From: Conus ventricosus | Taxonomy: Eukaryota; Mollusca; Gastropoda; Neogastropoda; Conidae | Reading direction: 5' to 3' | Length of the DNA: 64,000 nt | Assembly (NCBI GenBank): GCA_018398815.1 | Contig: CM031611.1 | Coordinates: forward strand, 45,788,525 to 45,852,524 | Shown: positions 35,908 through 46,936 of the stretch, piece by piece | How the letters are laid out: every line of letters starts with the position of its first letter | How positions within the stretch are numbered: the first letter of the stretch is position 1 | Made by a program: the position numbers and the translations under genes | Notes under the pieces: generated by a model | Told to the model about the DNA's origin: nothing | Databases searched by the model: none | What the model saw: only the letters and a program-made list of their open reading frames with translations

Positions 35908-36350
35908 CCTCTCGCTCGGTAGGCGATGCAAGGGAAGCAACTTCCTCTCAGGGCTTGAATCTCGTTCGGCCCCGGTTGTTTCCCTTCCCCCACCTCATGT
36001 GTCTGCCCCTTCTTTTGGACAGAACACTTGGGTTTCGCCCTCATTTCCGAGCGCCCCTCAGGGGACCGGCGCATTAGGCCCCCCATTTACTGGGTTGGGC
36101 CAGCAGCCACACCCTCAGCCCCCACTATCATGGGGTCAGGGCCCTTTGCTTAGGCGCCATGGGCCCAATGGCAATATCCCCCAACCATGGGCTTTCCACA
36201 GCCCCCTGCTCCGGGGTTTCCCTGGTGACCGGGTTTTATGCCAGCCCTCCACCAGTGCAGGCCTCTTCCTCCAGGCCCCCTCGGCCCACCGGTGACTGAT
36301 CCCTCCCCCGGAGTGTCTGGGGAATCAGCCATCCCAGGCCACCCTGGGCT

Positions 36351-36450
36351 NNNNNNNNNNNNNNNNNNNNNNNNNNNNNNNNNNNNNNNNNNNNNNNNNN
36401 NNNNNNNNNNNNNNNNNNNNNNNNNNNNNNNNNNNNNNNNNNNNNNNNNN
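36351..36450. other. Assembly gap, 100 N
   Basis: Placeholder gap between two copies of the same 6.2-kb segment. The left flank matches 42,6xx and the right flank matches about 29,970-30,060, so the two contigs overlap each other instead of being separated. Confidence 0.99.
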
Positions 36451-36844
36451 TAAATAAAAAGGGAAAAAAAAACAAAAAAAAAAAAAAAATTTTTTTGCTG
36501 CCATACTACAAAGAAAAGAAAGTTACGTTGTAGAACAGAAAGGTCATGAAACTTTCAAACTTAAAAATAGAGTTATTGGGTGAAAAAAAACTTCCCTTCA
36601 TCTTTCATTCAAAAAACCAGTGAAAATTCTCTTTTTTCCAAACCAAATGACACGGCAGAGTAAGTAATTTTAATGTATCCGGGAAGCACAATGTTTAAAA
36701 TCATCTTTTCACCAAAAAATAATCAAGAATGTCAATTTTTGCATTTTATAGCCTATAATACTTATGATCTTGATATTGACACCAACACAAATGAAAAAAA
36801 CTACTATACCATTACACTATGTACACACTGGCTTGCTTGCAATA

Positions 36845-37165
36845 CTATAAGCAAATAATTTTGGAAAATTTGAAAATGAAAGCATGTTTGTCACACAAGA
36901 GGTCAGGGTGAAGAGGTGGAAGAAAAGGCTTTCCCCCTTCATCATGGTCTTGCTTTTTAAAGCGGCGCTTCAGATGGTCACTTTTGTCCACCCAAGCCAT
37001 GCTCTGAATTTGTCCTGGACAACAGGGTTTTTCTGAACTGCCCACAGGTTAGGCACATCTGTCATGGTGTGGGGGTTGACCTTGGTGGGATGATTTTGAC
37101 TGGCTTACTATCCATCCGCTGCAGAACAGCAGCAGCACCGACACACCCGCACAATAAACATTATC
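36845..37165 (-). pseudogene. piggyBac-like transposase, C-terminal relic (copy 2)
   Basis: Second copy of 30,480-30,790, with IQSMAWVDKSDHLKRR in the minus strand. Additional single-base losses relative to copy 1 shift the frame upstream of the motif. Probably the same locus as copy 1, assembled twice. Confidence 0.5.
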
Positions 37166-37424
37166 TATCTAAAAATGCTTTCTTTATATTTTACTCACCC
37201 ATGCTGTCCCATGAAAATATAAAAACATGTCAATAAGCTATGATTATGATGCAATACTTCGTTTCATACATTGTGTGTTTGTTACACAATACATGTGTTA
37301 AGTAAAAAAAATAAAAAAAACAAAAACAGTAACGGGATGAAAGCATCAAAAAGTACACACACCTTGCTGGAAAGCCTGGACTTGACCACTTAGTGACAGA
37401 TGAGCTTTTTTCAGCTGAAAAACT

Positions 37425-37470
<46 letters not shown>
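37425..37470 (+). repeat. Poly-G run, about 46 bases (copy 2)
   Basis: Counterpart of 31,063-31,084, twice as long. It has quadruplex-forming potential in principle, but its true length is uncertain. Confidence 0.95.
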
Positions 37471-37471
<1 letters not shown>

Positions 37472-37686
37472 GGCATTCTTGTGATGTGAGTAACCATGTT
37501 CACCAGTGAAAGGGGGCAAAGCAGAAACCCAAATCAAAAGTCTTGATGCCAGTTCGTATCATGAACGCACAAACTCTTCCTCTGTCATGTCTGGCACATG
37601 CTCACCTCTGCTCGGCCTGTGCTGTGCAGTCGTTATCACCACCACCCTCTTTACCCATCACTCACCCACTATCATTTGCTGCCAGT

Positions 37687-37815
37687 TTAGTTCAGAATCT
37701 GAACGTCCTCACCTCCACTTTCAATAAAAATCCTCATTACTGTTGTCAAAGTCTTCCTCAGCGACGTATGTGAATCTACTGTCTGAGGCAAGTCTAACAC
37801 GTTTAAAGTGTGGAA
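37687..37815 (-). pseudogene. Acidic N-terminal relic of the piggyBac-like gene (copy 2)
   Basis: Second copy of 31,290-31,435. The minus strand carries EEDFDNSNEDFY in one frame and ESGGEDVQILN in the other. Confidence 0.35.
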
Positions 37816-40003
37816 CACTGTAACACTTTGCTGTCGAGTAACACTGAGCAGATATACTATTGTTGCATGCATTGAACACATGGACAGTGTCTTGCATTTT
37901 AAATTCAAAAACACCCAGTGGGTTGCTCACTCAGTGAAAATGATGTGCAACCATTTGGTGCTTTCAAAAGGGTAAGGTCAATGAATATTCTAATTAGACT
38001 AACACGTCATCTGCAAGGTGGGTGCCAGCCCAAAAATTCAAATCGTACAAAAGCCCTGACCTTTGTCTGGAGGGGGGGGGGGCTTCATCCCAAGAGAGTT
38101 AAGGACAAGATACACTTGCACACTGAAACCCGCATATTTCATGGCAGTTGTTGTCGTTTGGCAAGAGTGTGTGGTTCTATGTGTGGGCTGTTTTTAGTCA
38201 CTCTCTCAGCTCTGGTTCTGCGTGAAAATCCCAGTTCTTTGTGTGGTGCTCCCTGAAGGGGAATGGGCTGCCCACGTGGTGGGGTAAACAAAGCAGTCAC
38301 ACGCATAATGTTCTCATCCCCAGCTGATGCATTTGTACCATAGTTTTCAAGTACTTCGGCTGTTCGATGATCCCTGGAGTCTCTTAGCCAGGGTACAGCA
38401 ACAACGTGTGGTGTTGTCAGCCAATGTGGGCATCGTTTCCTTTGCCTCTTCCCCTCAAAAGGCCTTCTTCAGTGCACCAGTGCCTTCTTCATGCTAGGTG
38501 GCATCGTCCTGTGCCATGTTGGCCAGCTCAAAGGGAGCAGGACGAAACTTGCTGAGCGCTGCATGAATCTGTCTATGTCCACACAGACTGCGGCTGAGCA
38601 GCCATATTGTAGCCCAACCCCTAGAGGGCGCACCCATGCCCACACCTCAAAAAGCATGGTATCCCAGGCCGTAATTGTAGTTAGGCAGCACTCCATCACC
38701 GATTGCCCCACATCTCTAGACTATCCCCAGGCGACACGGGCTAGACCCACCATCACCCTTACGGCTGGGTTTGCTCTCCCTTGGTGTTCGCTGCTATGTC
38801 ATCTCGCAGGAAATTCCACTCTTTTCCCTGTATCCCTTCCTTTTTTAAGGGTTTTGTGCTGTTATGATTCTCTTCTTCCACTGCTGGCTTCTTTCAAAAA
38901 CTTGGAAATGGGAGTTGCCAAGTTTTGTCCTTGGTTTGACCCCTGTTAGCCTGACCTCATGTCCAGATCCAGTGTCTGAGTTTGTCTGGCCATCCTAGAA
39001 TTGTGTGCTTACATGAGAGTGTGCTGTGCACAAATTCCAGTGTTTTCTGTGGGGATGGAGGGCGATGCATGTCGTTTCCTTTTTGTGCCGATTCCAATCA
39101 GGCTGGCAGTGCAGGCAGTGCTTTTCTCCAGTTGCATTGGAGTTTTGCGTTTTGTACTGCCCAGAATGTGGACAGGATGTGGACAGATTCCAAGAGATTG
39201 ACTTGGAAGAAATCAGTCGGTGCTCAACCCTCATGGCAGCAGCAACCTTGGTGGGGCTGTGCTTTTACTTGCTGCACACGTAATACTTTTAAAAACGCTT
39301 GGGGCTCTCAAGCACAACTTTGCGCAGGTGACGCCAGTGATTCAGAACGAACATGATGAGATGAGGTTGAGTGTTTCTCAAGTGCATAAGTTGAGGGAAA
39401 ACAGGAAGAAATGAATTGAAATGCATCGGTACAGCTCATGGAAAATGTACATGTCCTGAGAAGGAGTAATGACTGTCTGCATCATTTAGTTAACTTTGAT
39501 GCTAGATATTAGTAAATGTTAAAATACTGCCATGATTACAGAATGATGAAAAGCTATTATCATGATGTGCAAGACCTAAGAAGAGTGGAAGAGTTGCTTT
39601 ATGTCAAGTCATGGTCTGCCATATAACATAAATGAGTAATCAGCTATTGTAGGAGAGAGAGAGGAATAAAAACCATAAAATACTTAGGAAGAGAGAGAGG
39701 GAGAGAGAGAGGAATTTTTATCTCAAATATGATAACCAAATGTAAAATGACTCGGAAATTTCAGGAGTAGCTGGAAAAACTGGCAGCAGTGGAGTGATGC
39801 ATAAACTGTTGCCAGAATTTCGAGTTTGCTGGTGTTTGTTAATGCGTGCTTTTATGGTATGGGTCGTCCTTATGCTACAGTCCAGTATACGATGAGTTGT
39901 GATCATCAACAATCTACTAAGCTTAAGAGGCCACCATCACAACTTATAACTGAATGAAATAAAGAAAGATCGTCAGATCAAATTATCCTGAAATTTAATT
40001 TTG
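37815..40003. other. Unassigned sequence (copy 2 of 31,450-33,676)
   Basis: Same content as copy 1 with more single-base losses. The Cys-rich plus-strand ORF at 39,026-39,283 occurs in both copies (32,650-32,903) but matches no family I recognise. Confidence 0.5.
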
Positions 40004-40158
40004 TTTTAATTACACATACTATACCGTGGCTCACTAATGCAATAAGCGGCAGCAATTTGCTATCCCTGCCTCGTATACAATAAAGTCCGTACGGACAACA
40101 AAACCCTTGAAAGGGCCTTGAGCCTTGCGCATGCTCAGAACCATCCTCTTTTCTCGGC
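40004..40158 (+). repeat. DIRS left inverted terminal repeat
   Basis: Begins TTTTAATTACACATACTAT and continues with CCGTGGCTCACTAATGC and about 110 more bases that recur inverted at 46,937-47,069. The outermost ~18 bases are unique to this end and recur inverted only in the internal complementary region (46,790-46,814). GTCCGTACGGAC, a 12-bp palindrome, lies inside at about 40,086. Confidence 0.9.
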
Positions 40159-40440
40159 AGCCATTTTCCCGTTAAGCCGCGTGTACACGAGCAGCTAAGT
40201 ATTTTTTTACTTTTCTCGCAATCGATCGATTGTTGTTGCTGTTCTTTGGTGTCCTTGCTTATGTTTTCACTTAAGGGAGAAACGTACGTGAAGCGATTGG
40301 GTGGTAAGGCGAGAGTGAAGAAGATTTCGTCTTTCGATTCCTGCATCTCGCCAGCAGGTTCTTTGTCTATAGCCGCGCCAAAACCTCCTCTCCCTTCAGC
40401 GTCACTTTCTCTCTATTCTCTTCTCCAAGGTTCACTTCAA

Positions 40441-40620
40441 CTCAGCTGCGGTTCTGTTGTTGTGACAGCGAGCTCTTTCTCGCAACCCACAATTTGTGAC
40501 GATGATCGGCTCAGCTGCGGTTCTGTCGATCCCGTCCCTTTGTCCCCTCACGGCGAGCGACTCAGCTGCGGTTCTGTCGTTCCCTGACTGCATCTTGTGT
40601 TCAGTTCAGCTGCGTCTACT
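40441..40620 (+). repeat. Four-fold CAGCTGCGGTTCTG motif in the DIRS leader
   Basis: The 14-base motif CAGCTGCGGTTCTG (last copy abbreviated here) recurs about every 45-70 bp just upstream of the gag ATG at 40,639. The same array is at 34,121, 34,190, 34,241 and 34,286 in the other assembled copy. Each copy includes CAGCTG. Its role is unknown; promoter, RNA-binding or translational signals are all possible. Confidence 0.8.
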
Positions 40621-40723
40621 GCACACAGTTCGGTTTCCATGGCAGAACCGAAGATGCATGAGCCCCCAACAACGGAGCTCCGGATGGGCACTGAGGCAGA
40701 CTTCTCGTCTACCTCTCCCTCTC

Positions 40724-41489
40724 CAGGGTTCGTACAGAGTCCTGGAAGTCTGGAAAAAGTATGGAAAAATGAAAAAACCATTTCCAGGGCTGGAAAAGTC
40801 TTGGAATTTTTGTAATTTGTGGCCATGGGTCTGGAAAAGTCCTGGAATTTTGTAAAAGATGTGCAAACTTTTTCATGATGTCGAAATTTTGCTTTGAAGT
40901 TTCTTTACAAAAACATTGAAATAGGAATAAAAACAGAAATTAAATCACGCCAATGATCGCAGTTTTCAGATTTCCTCTGGCCGGAGGTTTAAGCAGACGA
41001 TTACCAAGGGAGGTAATTTGTAACTTCCTCAATTTTGATCAAATTACCTTCCTTGGTATTAACGCTCGCGACGTTTGTAAACTTTTTTTTAACTAGTTTT
41101 ATTTTTTAAATACTTTTTTTCCTCCAACCAGTCTCTTACACACCATGCATAGTCTGTATGTTCTTTTACAAATGGACATATTTTTGCTGATTTTAGTGTT
41201 TTGGCATTTAATACAGAGAGTCTGATTGTTAATGTTCTAATGTGTGGTGTACTGGCACACTCACTCTGATAAAAACTGGAAAAAAAGAAATGGCAATTTG
41301 ACTTTTCTCTGTTTAGGTTGATGAAAAAATTATTTGAAAACAAAGTTTTTTGTTTTTTTTTTCTTTGTACAAAAAAAATTGTAAGTAATTTTTTTTTCAT
41401 CAACCTTAACACAGAAAAATCAAACTGCCGTTTCTGTTTTCAATTTTTACTCCTTGAATTTTGTTCTTGAAGTCTGATAGGAACCCTGT

Positions 41490-41542
<53 letters not shown>

Positions 41543-41772
41543 CTGTCTCTAACGCACTTGCTCTCTCTCTATCTTATCCAAAAAATTATGTCAAAATTTA
41601 AATACGGAATTGAATAGAGAGCACATTGGCTTGTAAGTACTCAGCCATGTTGAACATCCAAATTAAAATGAAAGGACAGTTGAGAGGGCCGCGAGGCCTA
41701 GTGTCCTAATTACCTGACCTGACCTGACCTGACCATATCTCTCTCTCACACCAAAACAAAACACACACACAC

Positions 41773-41813
<41 letters not shown>

Positions 41814-42227
41814 CCACAAACACACACACACACACACTGTCTGTCTGTCACACACCTACACCACACATGCGCGCACGCACTCACACTTTCACACACACCG
41901 TCTCTTTCTTCTCACATACATAGACACATACACTGTCTCTCTCTCTCTCTCTCTCATATCTCTCTCTTCTCTCTCTCTCTGTCTCTGTCTCCATGTCTCT
42001 ACTTTTTCACGCATGTGCGCGCACGCGCGCACACACACACACACTAAATTTTTGGTAAGTATGAATGCCCTGCTATCATTTAAGCAGTTCTTTTCTGGTG
42101 TGTTTAGCATGGTAATCACATACAGAGGTGCACGCACACACACATTCTGGGGTCCTGGAAAATTATGAAAGCCCTGAAAAAGTCTGGAAAGTATGGAATT
42201 TTGTTTGGTCACTCTGTATGAACCCTG
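40724..42227 (+). mobile_element. Non-autonomous DNA transposon nested in DIRS gag (copy 2)
   Basis: Starts CAGGGTTCGTACAGAG and ends TCTGTATGAACCCTG, giving short terminal inverted repeats (CAGGGTTC-TACAGA). CCTCTC flanks it directly on both sides (40,718-40,723 and 42,228-42,233), a probable 6-bp target duplication. The interior has CTGGAAAAAGTATGG-type blocks near both ends, an internal CCCTG-ending terminus-like copy near 41,490, and long CA and CT microsatellites. No transposase is encoded. Removing it would restore a continuous DIRS gag context. Confidence 0.7.
41490..42045 (+). repeat. (CA)n and (CT)n microsatellites inside the nested transposon (copy 2)
   Basis: Counterparts of the tracts at 35,178-35,740 with altered repeat numbers. 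Confidence 0.9.
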
Positions 42228-43959
42228 CCTCTCGCTCGGTAGGCGATGCAAGGGAGCAACTTCCTCTCAGGGCTTGAATCTCGTTCGGCCCCGGTTGTTT
42301 CCCTCCCCCACCTCATGTGTCTGCCCCTTCTTTGGACAGAACACTTGGGTTTCGCCCTCATTCCGAGCGCCCCTCAGGGGACCGGCGCATTAGGCCCCCC
42401 ATTTACGGGTTGGGCCAGCAGCCACACCTCAGCCCCACTATCATGGGTCAGGGCCCTTGCCTAGGCGCCATGGCCCAATGCAATATCCCCCAACCATGGG
42501 CTTTCCACAGCCCCCTGCTCCGGGGTTTCCTGGTGACCGGTTTTATGCCCAGCCCTCCACCAGTGCAGGCCTCTTCCTCCCAGGCCCCCTCGGCCCACCC
42601 GGTGACTGATCCCTCCCCGGAGTGTCTGGGAATCAGCCATCCCAGGCCACCCTGGGCTTTCGCCCGCACCGCTTCGCCAAGGGCGCCACCCCCTCGGTCT
42701 GTGGCTCCGACCTGGTGGATTCTGAGTCAGAGGAGGGGGGCCAGTCGCCCGGTTCTTATTCCTCCAGGACTCGGTGGCCTTTCTGGCTTCCCTTGTCCCG
42801 AGGCGGTGTCATCCTCTCAGGAGGTCAGAGCCCCCTGCCCTTCGGCAGCGAAACTCGCCTGGGATCTCACCCATTGGCAGCTATGCCCTCCTCTCTGCTA
42901 AAGGAGTCGGTCATGGTGGCCGACTGCATGAGGAGGGCCCAAATAAGAGTCAGGGGCACGGAGCACAGGACATCATGCCTGGTTTGTCCCTGATTTTCCT
43001 GGTGCGCTGGCGTGCGGGAAGTTCCTTAAGCCAGAGAGGCTTCCATTTGCCAAGAAGGCCTTCTTGGCAAATGATAACTATCCCGGAAGCCACTCTCCCC
43101 CTCTCCCAGGAGGACCTCCTCCTGGTCCAGGAGAGGTCGAAATCACACGCTAGGCAGGTGTCCCTTTCAGAGCGCTGCCTTGCCGAGTGGGAAGAGTCTG
43201 CGAGGAGGGGTTTGGAGGCCATCTCCAGTCATGGATTCCTTCCTAGGGGGACTAGTGTCTGCCCTAAGGATCCTGATTCAGATTCCTTCACCATCCGCCA
43301 GTCCGCGACCCAGCGGCAGTGGTAGCCTGTATTCAGTCAATGGCTGAAGGGCTTAAGTATTTGGCTGGGGCCTTCGCTAGGCTCCATCTGAACTCGGTAC
43401 TAGCGAGGAGAGATGCTGTCCTTTTTTCATCTTCTGTGGCCCGCTTCTGCCTCTGCCCGCGCCTTCCTCAGAGCCTTGCCAGTCAAGTCAGGGTCTCTGT
43501 TCGGGAATCACGTACAGACTACCATTAAGAGCCAGGCCGAGATTAGGCGTGACCTCGCCTTTCAGTCAGGCCCCCCTCCCCCCCGCCCCGGTTCAAAACG
43601 CAAGGCGCCAGCGCCTTTCTCATCACTGGGTCCCTCTCAACCCAAGGGACGACGGTCATTTGGACCCCGGGGATCCGAGGCAAGCAGCCCAGCAGGGGTC
43701 GACCTCAGGCACGGCCGGCGGGTCCGAAAGCTCCCACGTCTCAGACGGCCCACCCCCAATGACTTGCCCCCGACCTGGGTACTTCACCCCAGGGCGGTCC
43801 CTGTGGGCAGTCTGTCCAGGCACCTCAGTGCCTGGAGCGGCTTCCCGCAAGCCCTTGGCTCTGCGGGTGATCAGGTTGGGGTTTCGTCTTCCTTGGGGTG
43901 CAGTAAAGGCTCCTCTCACTCCTTTCCCTCCTCCTTTCGCTCCTCCTCGGGATCTAGCA

Positions 43960-45031
43960 GCCTCTCAGGCCTTAGACCAGGAGGTCCTTTCGCTGTTAGC
44001 CAAGGAGCCACAGAGGAAGTCCTCTTCCATTCCTCTCCGGGCTTTTATAGGCCGCATTTTGTGGTTCCCAAAGCTTCTGGAGGATGGAGACCGGTTCTAG
44101 ACCCTCGCCCTTGAACAGGTTTTCTATCGTCCTCCGTTTTCGGATGGAAACCCCCATGTCAATCTGCGATGCCATGCATCCCGGCGACTGGGCGGTATCC
44201 ATCGACCTGAAAGATGCGTACTTCCATCTCTTGATCCACCCAAGGACAGGAAGTACCTCCGCTTCGTGTGGAGAAGCCGCGTTTTTCAGTTCAGGGCTCT
44301 CCCTTTGGGCTAGCCCCGGCCCCTTGGGTTTTCACGAAGTGGCCCGGGAACTTTGCTTGCATGTTCGGGGAGAAAGGAATTCGTCTGAAGGCCTATCTCG
44401 ACGATTGGCTTCTTCTTGCCTCATCCAGCACTCTGTGCTCCCAGCAAGCCCTCCAGGTTTTAAACCTCTGTCAGCAGCTGGGATTTGTTCGCAACGAGGA
44501 GAAGTCCGATCTCATCCCGTCGCAGCAGTTTCAGTTTCTGGGCATGTCCTTCCACACCACCAACTGGTTGGTCTCTCCAACCCCCCAACGCCTGGTCGCC
44601 TCCAGCACCTCTTGGCCCATCTCCTTTCCTTGGATCAGGCTCCAGCCAGAAAGCTGGCCTCTCTTCTGGTCTGATGGAGTCCTTGGCCCCCTTTGTGCCC
44701 CTCGGACGACTGCACAAACGCCGGTTTCAACGCCTCTTTCGCAAGCGTTGGTCTCAGCGTTGCAGTCGTGGGACCTTCCGATCCTTCTCGGTCAGTGGTT
44801 CCAATCATCGGTGGCCCAATGGCACTCCCAGTCCTGGCTGGCTCAGGGAGTCCCCATCATACCCCTCCTCCACAGGAGGACTGTTCACGGACGCGTCCAG
44901 TCCGGGTGGGGTGCCCACGTCAGCTCTCTGACGGCGGCCGGGCAATGGTCCCCGGAGATGGATCCTGGCATATCAATCGGCTAGAGCTGGAAGCCGTGTT
45001 CCAAGCCCTGAAGGATTTCTTCCCTTCCTGA
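43960..45031 (+). pseudogene. DIRS reverse transcriptase and start of RNase H, frameshifted
   Basis: The start of the RT is visible as FYRPHFVVPKASGGWRPVLD (about 44,038-44,097). After one frameshift comes GDWAVSIDLKDAYFHLLIHP (44,192-44,251), and after a second PFGLAPAPWVFTKW and KAYLDDWLLLAS with the YxDD catalytic box at 44,394-44,405. QFQFLGMSFHT follows. WGAHVSS (near 44,920) and WHINRLELEAVFQAL (near 44,970) open the RNase H domain. The motif set is that of DIRS elements. At least three frameshifts interrupt it. Confidence 0.88.
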
Positions 45032-45560
45032 AGGGAAAACACGTTCTCCTCAACACCGACAACACGACTGTGGCGTGTTATATCACATCAAGGGGGGGGG
45101 CGCGTTCTCACTCCCTGTCCCTAAGGGCGGAACAGCTTCTCCTTGGTGCAAGACACAATCAATCCGGATCTCGGCCAAGCACGTTCCTGGAAGATCAACA
45201 TTCTCGCGGACTCCCTCAGCAGGTCGCACATGGTTCTTCCCTCAGAATGGACTCTCGTCCACTCAATCCTGGAACCTCTCTGGACTGTATGGTTCAAACC
45301 ACAGGTAGACCTGTTCGCCACCCGGTTCAACCACCGTCTCCAGCTGTTTGTCTCCCCAGTTCCGGATCCGGCAGCGTGGGCTGTGGACGCCCTGTCCATC
45401 CCTTGGTCGGACTGACGGCTATGCCTTTCCCCGTTCCCCATTCTGGGAAAAGTTCTCCGCAAAGCAAGGGAAGACGCAGCCACGCTTATTCTTGTGGCTC
45501 CACGCTGGCCGGCCCAAGCGTGGTTTCCAGAACTGTTACACCTGTCTCACGTGCCTCCGA
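45032..45560 (+). pseudogene. DIRS RNase H C-terminus and linker to the recombinase
   Basis: LLNTDNTTVACYITSRGG (about 45,050-45,100) carries the RNase H D-N-T-T block. INILADSLSRSHMVLPSEW and VDLFATRFNHRLQLFVSPVP (about 45,308-45,366) follow, a DIRS signature that also appears in the second DIRS element of this window. APRWPAQAWFPEL at about 45,497 is the conserved segment before the recombinase. Frame changes occur between these blocks. Confidence 0.85.
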
Positions 45561-45699
45561 TACCGCTCGCCTTAAAGGCAAAGTCCCTGCTTCAGCCACG
45601 TCAGGCATTCCACAAGGCAATCCAAACGTGCTGCATCTTCACGCCTGGCTACTGTGCGGGACGCCGCTGTCTGCACAAGGCGCCTCCCCAGCGGTAATC

Positions 45700-46767
45700 G
45701 GCCTTGTGGAACATGCCCACAGGTCAGGCACCAAAGTGTCTTGAGTGTCCACTGGAATGGCTGGCTCTCTTGGTGCTCCAGCCACGCAGTATCACCTCAT
45801 TCTCCTTCTCAATGCCAATTGGCTAACTACCTAGCTTTTCTTTCATCGGAGAAAAAAAAAACTTTCAGCCTCTCTGTTAAGGTTCACAGGGCGGCTATTT
45901 CCACCGCTATCCGCCAGTTAGGGGCCCCTCCTTCGGGGACACCCTCTTCTGCGGATCTGGTCAGAGGAGCAGCCCTACAGGAGGCCCGATGCCCCCGCCG
46001 TACCCCGGCGTGGGATCTTTTCTTAGTCCTCTCCTCCCTCAGGCTCCCCCCTTACGAGCCATCCGGGAGTGTTCTCTGAAATTCCTTTCCTTCAAAACAG
46101 CCTTTCTCGTTTCCCTGGCCTCAGGGAGGCGCTGCAGTGAAGTCCACGCCCTTAGTGGCCTGCCTGGGGACATCGCCTCCGAACCGATGGCTCGATATCT
46201 CTTCGCCTCCTCCCAGAATTTTTAGCGAAAAACCAGTTGCCAGGTTCTCCTTCCCCGACAATCTCCATTCTTCCTCTCACTTCTGTTCTCGCCCCAGACG
46301 ACGAAGACCGCACTCTCTGTCCGGTGCGCGCTCTGCGTGAGTATAGGAAACGCACGAAATCTTCTCGCTCCAAGCAGCGCCACCTGTTTCTCTCTTACAA
46401 CGAAGGTTATAAGGAGGACATCAGGCGCTCTTCAATCTCTCGATGGCTGAGAGAAGTCATTAAAGCTGCGTACGCGAGACCTGAAGGGGATTTGGCTGTT
46501 TTCTCACCAAGACCTCATGAGATTAGGGCATGGGCGTCTTCGCTGGCAGCAGCTCATAATGCCAGCATTCAGAGCGTGTTAGATGCCGCATATTGGCGTT
46601 CCCCTGGCACCTTCATCCAATTCTACCTGCGCGACGTTTCTCGTCTGCGCGATGATGGGTCTAGGGCATCGCATCAGCTGTGGTGGCCCAACACTCCATC
46701 TCCGCCACACGCTCCGGCTCTTCTCGCTCCTCCAGACGGTAACCAGGTGAGCCCTCCTTCCAGGTAG
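45700..46767 (+). pseudogene. DIRS tyrosine recombinase, frameshifted N-terminal part
   Basis: This enzyme would integrate the circular cDNA by site-specific recombination. The core-binding part is frameshifted (45,700-46,100). The catalytic domain shows FLVSLASGRRCSEVHAL (about 46,107-46,160) with the first catalytic Arg, then in the ORF 46,237-46,767 RPHEIRAWASSLAAAH with the H-x-x-R box at 46,516-46,527 and FIQFYLRDVSRLRDDG with the nucleophile Tyr codon at 46,624. The stop is at 46,765, ten bases before the internal complementary region. The last 177 codons are uninterrupted. Confidence 0.88.
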
Positions 46768-46776
46768 TGCGACTCT

Positions 46777-46866
46777 GCATTAGTGAGCCACGGTATAGTA
46801 TGTGTAATTAAAAGGAAATTTTTATTCTAAAATTACGTTTAATCTAACATACTTACCGTGGCTCAC
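46777..46866 (-). repeat. DIRS internal complementary region
   Basis: The first half (46,777-46,814) is the inverse of the element's left end, and the second half (46,810-46,866) is the inverse of its right end (47,057-47,111). Its reverse complement is therefore the right end joined directly to the left end, as in DIRS1, where this region is thought to template completion of a circular intermediate. Confidence 0.9.
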
Positions 46867-46936
46867 GCAGAGGCCCTCCCTACCCCCCGCCTTCCTGGTT
46901 CCATCAGGAGTTCTCAGTCAGGGTTTGATATACCTC

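Larger units (their letters stand above)
29970..36350 (+). repeat. Copy 1 of a 6.2-6.4 kb duplicated segment, ends at the gap
   Basis: This segment is collinear and nearly identical to 36,451-42,659. It contains piggyBac-like remnants, about 2.2 kb of unassigned sequence (31,450-33,676), the left end of the DIRS element and the nested DNA transposon. It stops at the N gap in the words CCAGGCCACCCTGGGCT, exactly where copy 2 continues without interruption at 42,659. The differences are almost all single-base indels, with copy 2 mostly missing bases. Confidence 0.95.
33677..36350 (+). mobile_element. DIRS element left end, second assembled copy, cut by the gap
   Basis: Equivalent to 40,004-42,659: left inverted terminal repeat from about 33,677, leader with the CAGCTGCGGTTCTG repeats, first part of gag from the ATG at 34,320, the nested DNA transposon (34,408-35,907) and gag again up to the Ns. 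Probably the same physical element as the complete one. Confidence 0.85.
36451..42659 (+). repeat. Copy 2 of the duplicated segment, starts at the gap
   Basis: Collinear with 29,970-36,350 in the same orientation. Relative to copy 1 it has many single-base deletions in unique sequence (for example around 38,460-38,600), as well as changed homopolymer and CA-repeat lengths, as expected of poorly polished contig-end sequence. Its right edge continues into the intact part of the DIRS element. Confidence 0.95.
40639..43760 (+). pseudogene. gag: DIRS gag-like ORF1, interrupted by a transposon
   Basis: The ORF starts ATGGCAGAACCGAAGATG at 40,639 (MAEPKMHEPPTTE), is split by a DNA transposon at 40,724-42,227, resumes with a Ser/Arg-containing then Pro/Gly/Gln-rich low-complexity region, and continues with the helical part: LSQEDLLLVQERSKSHAR (about 43,107) and LKYLAGAFARLHLNSVLARR (about 43,350). 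The last motif is typical of DIRS ORF1 proteins, which are poorly characterised structural proteins. The C-terminal part is rich in Pro, Arg and Ser (about 43,560-43,760). Frames change several times, so the product is not made as assembled. Confidence 0.7.

Noticed and set aside
29970..42659. True tandem segmental duplication including two DIRS left ends
   Set aside because: The breakpoints coincide exactly with the gap edges and differences look like consensus noise, so a contig overlap is the simpler explanation.
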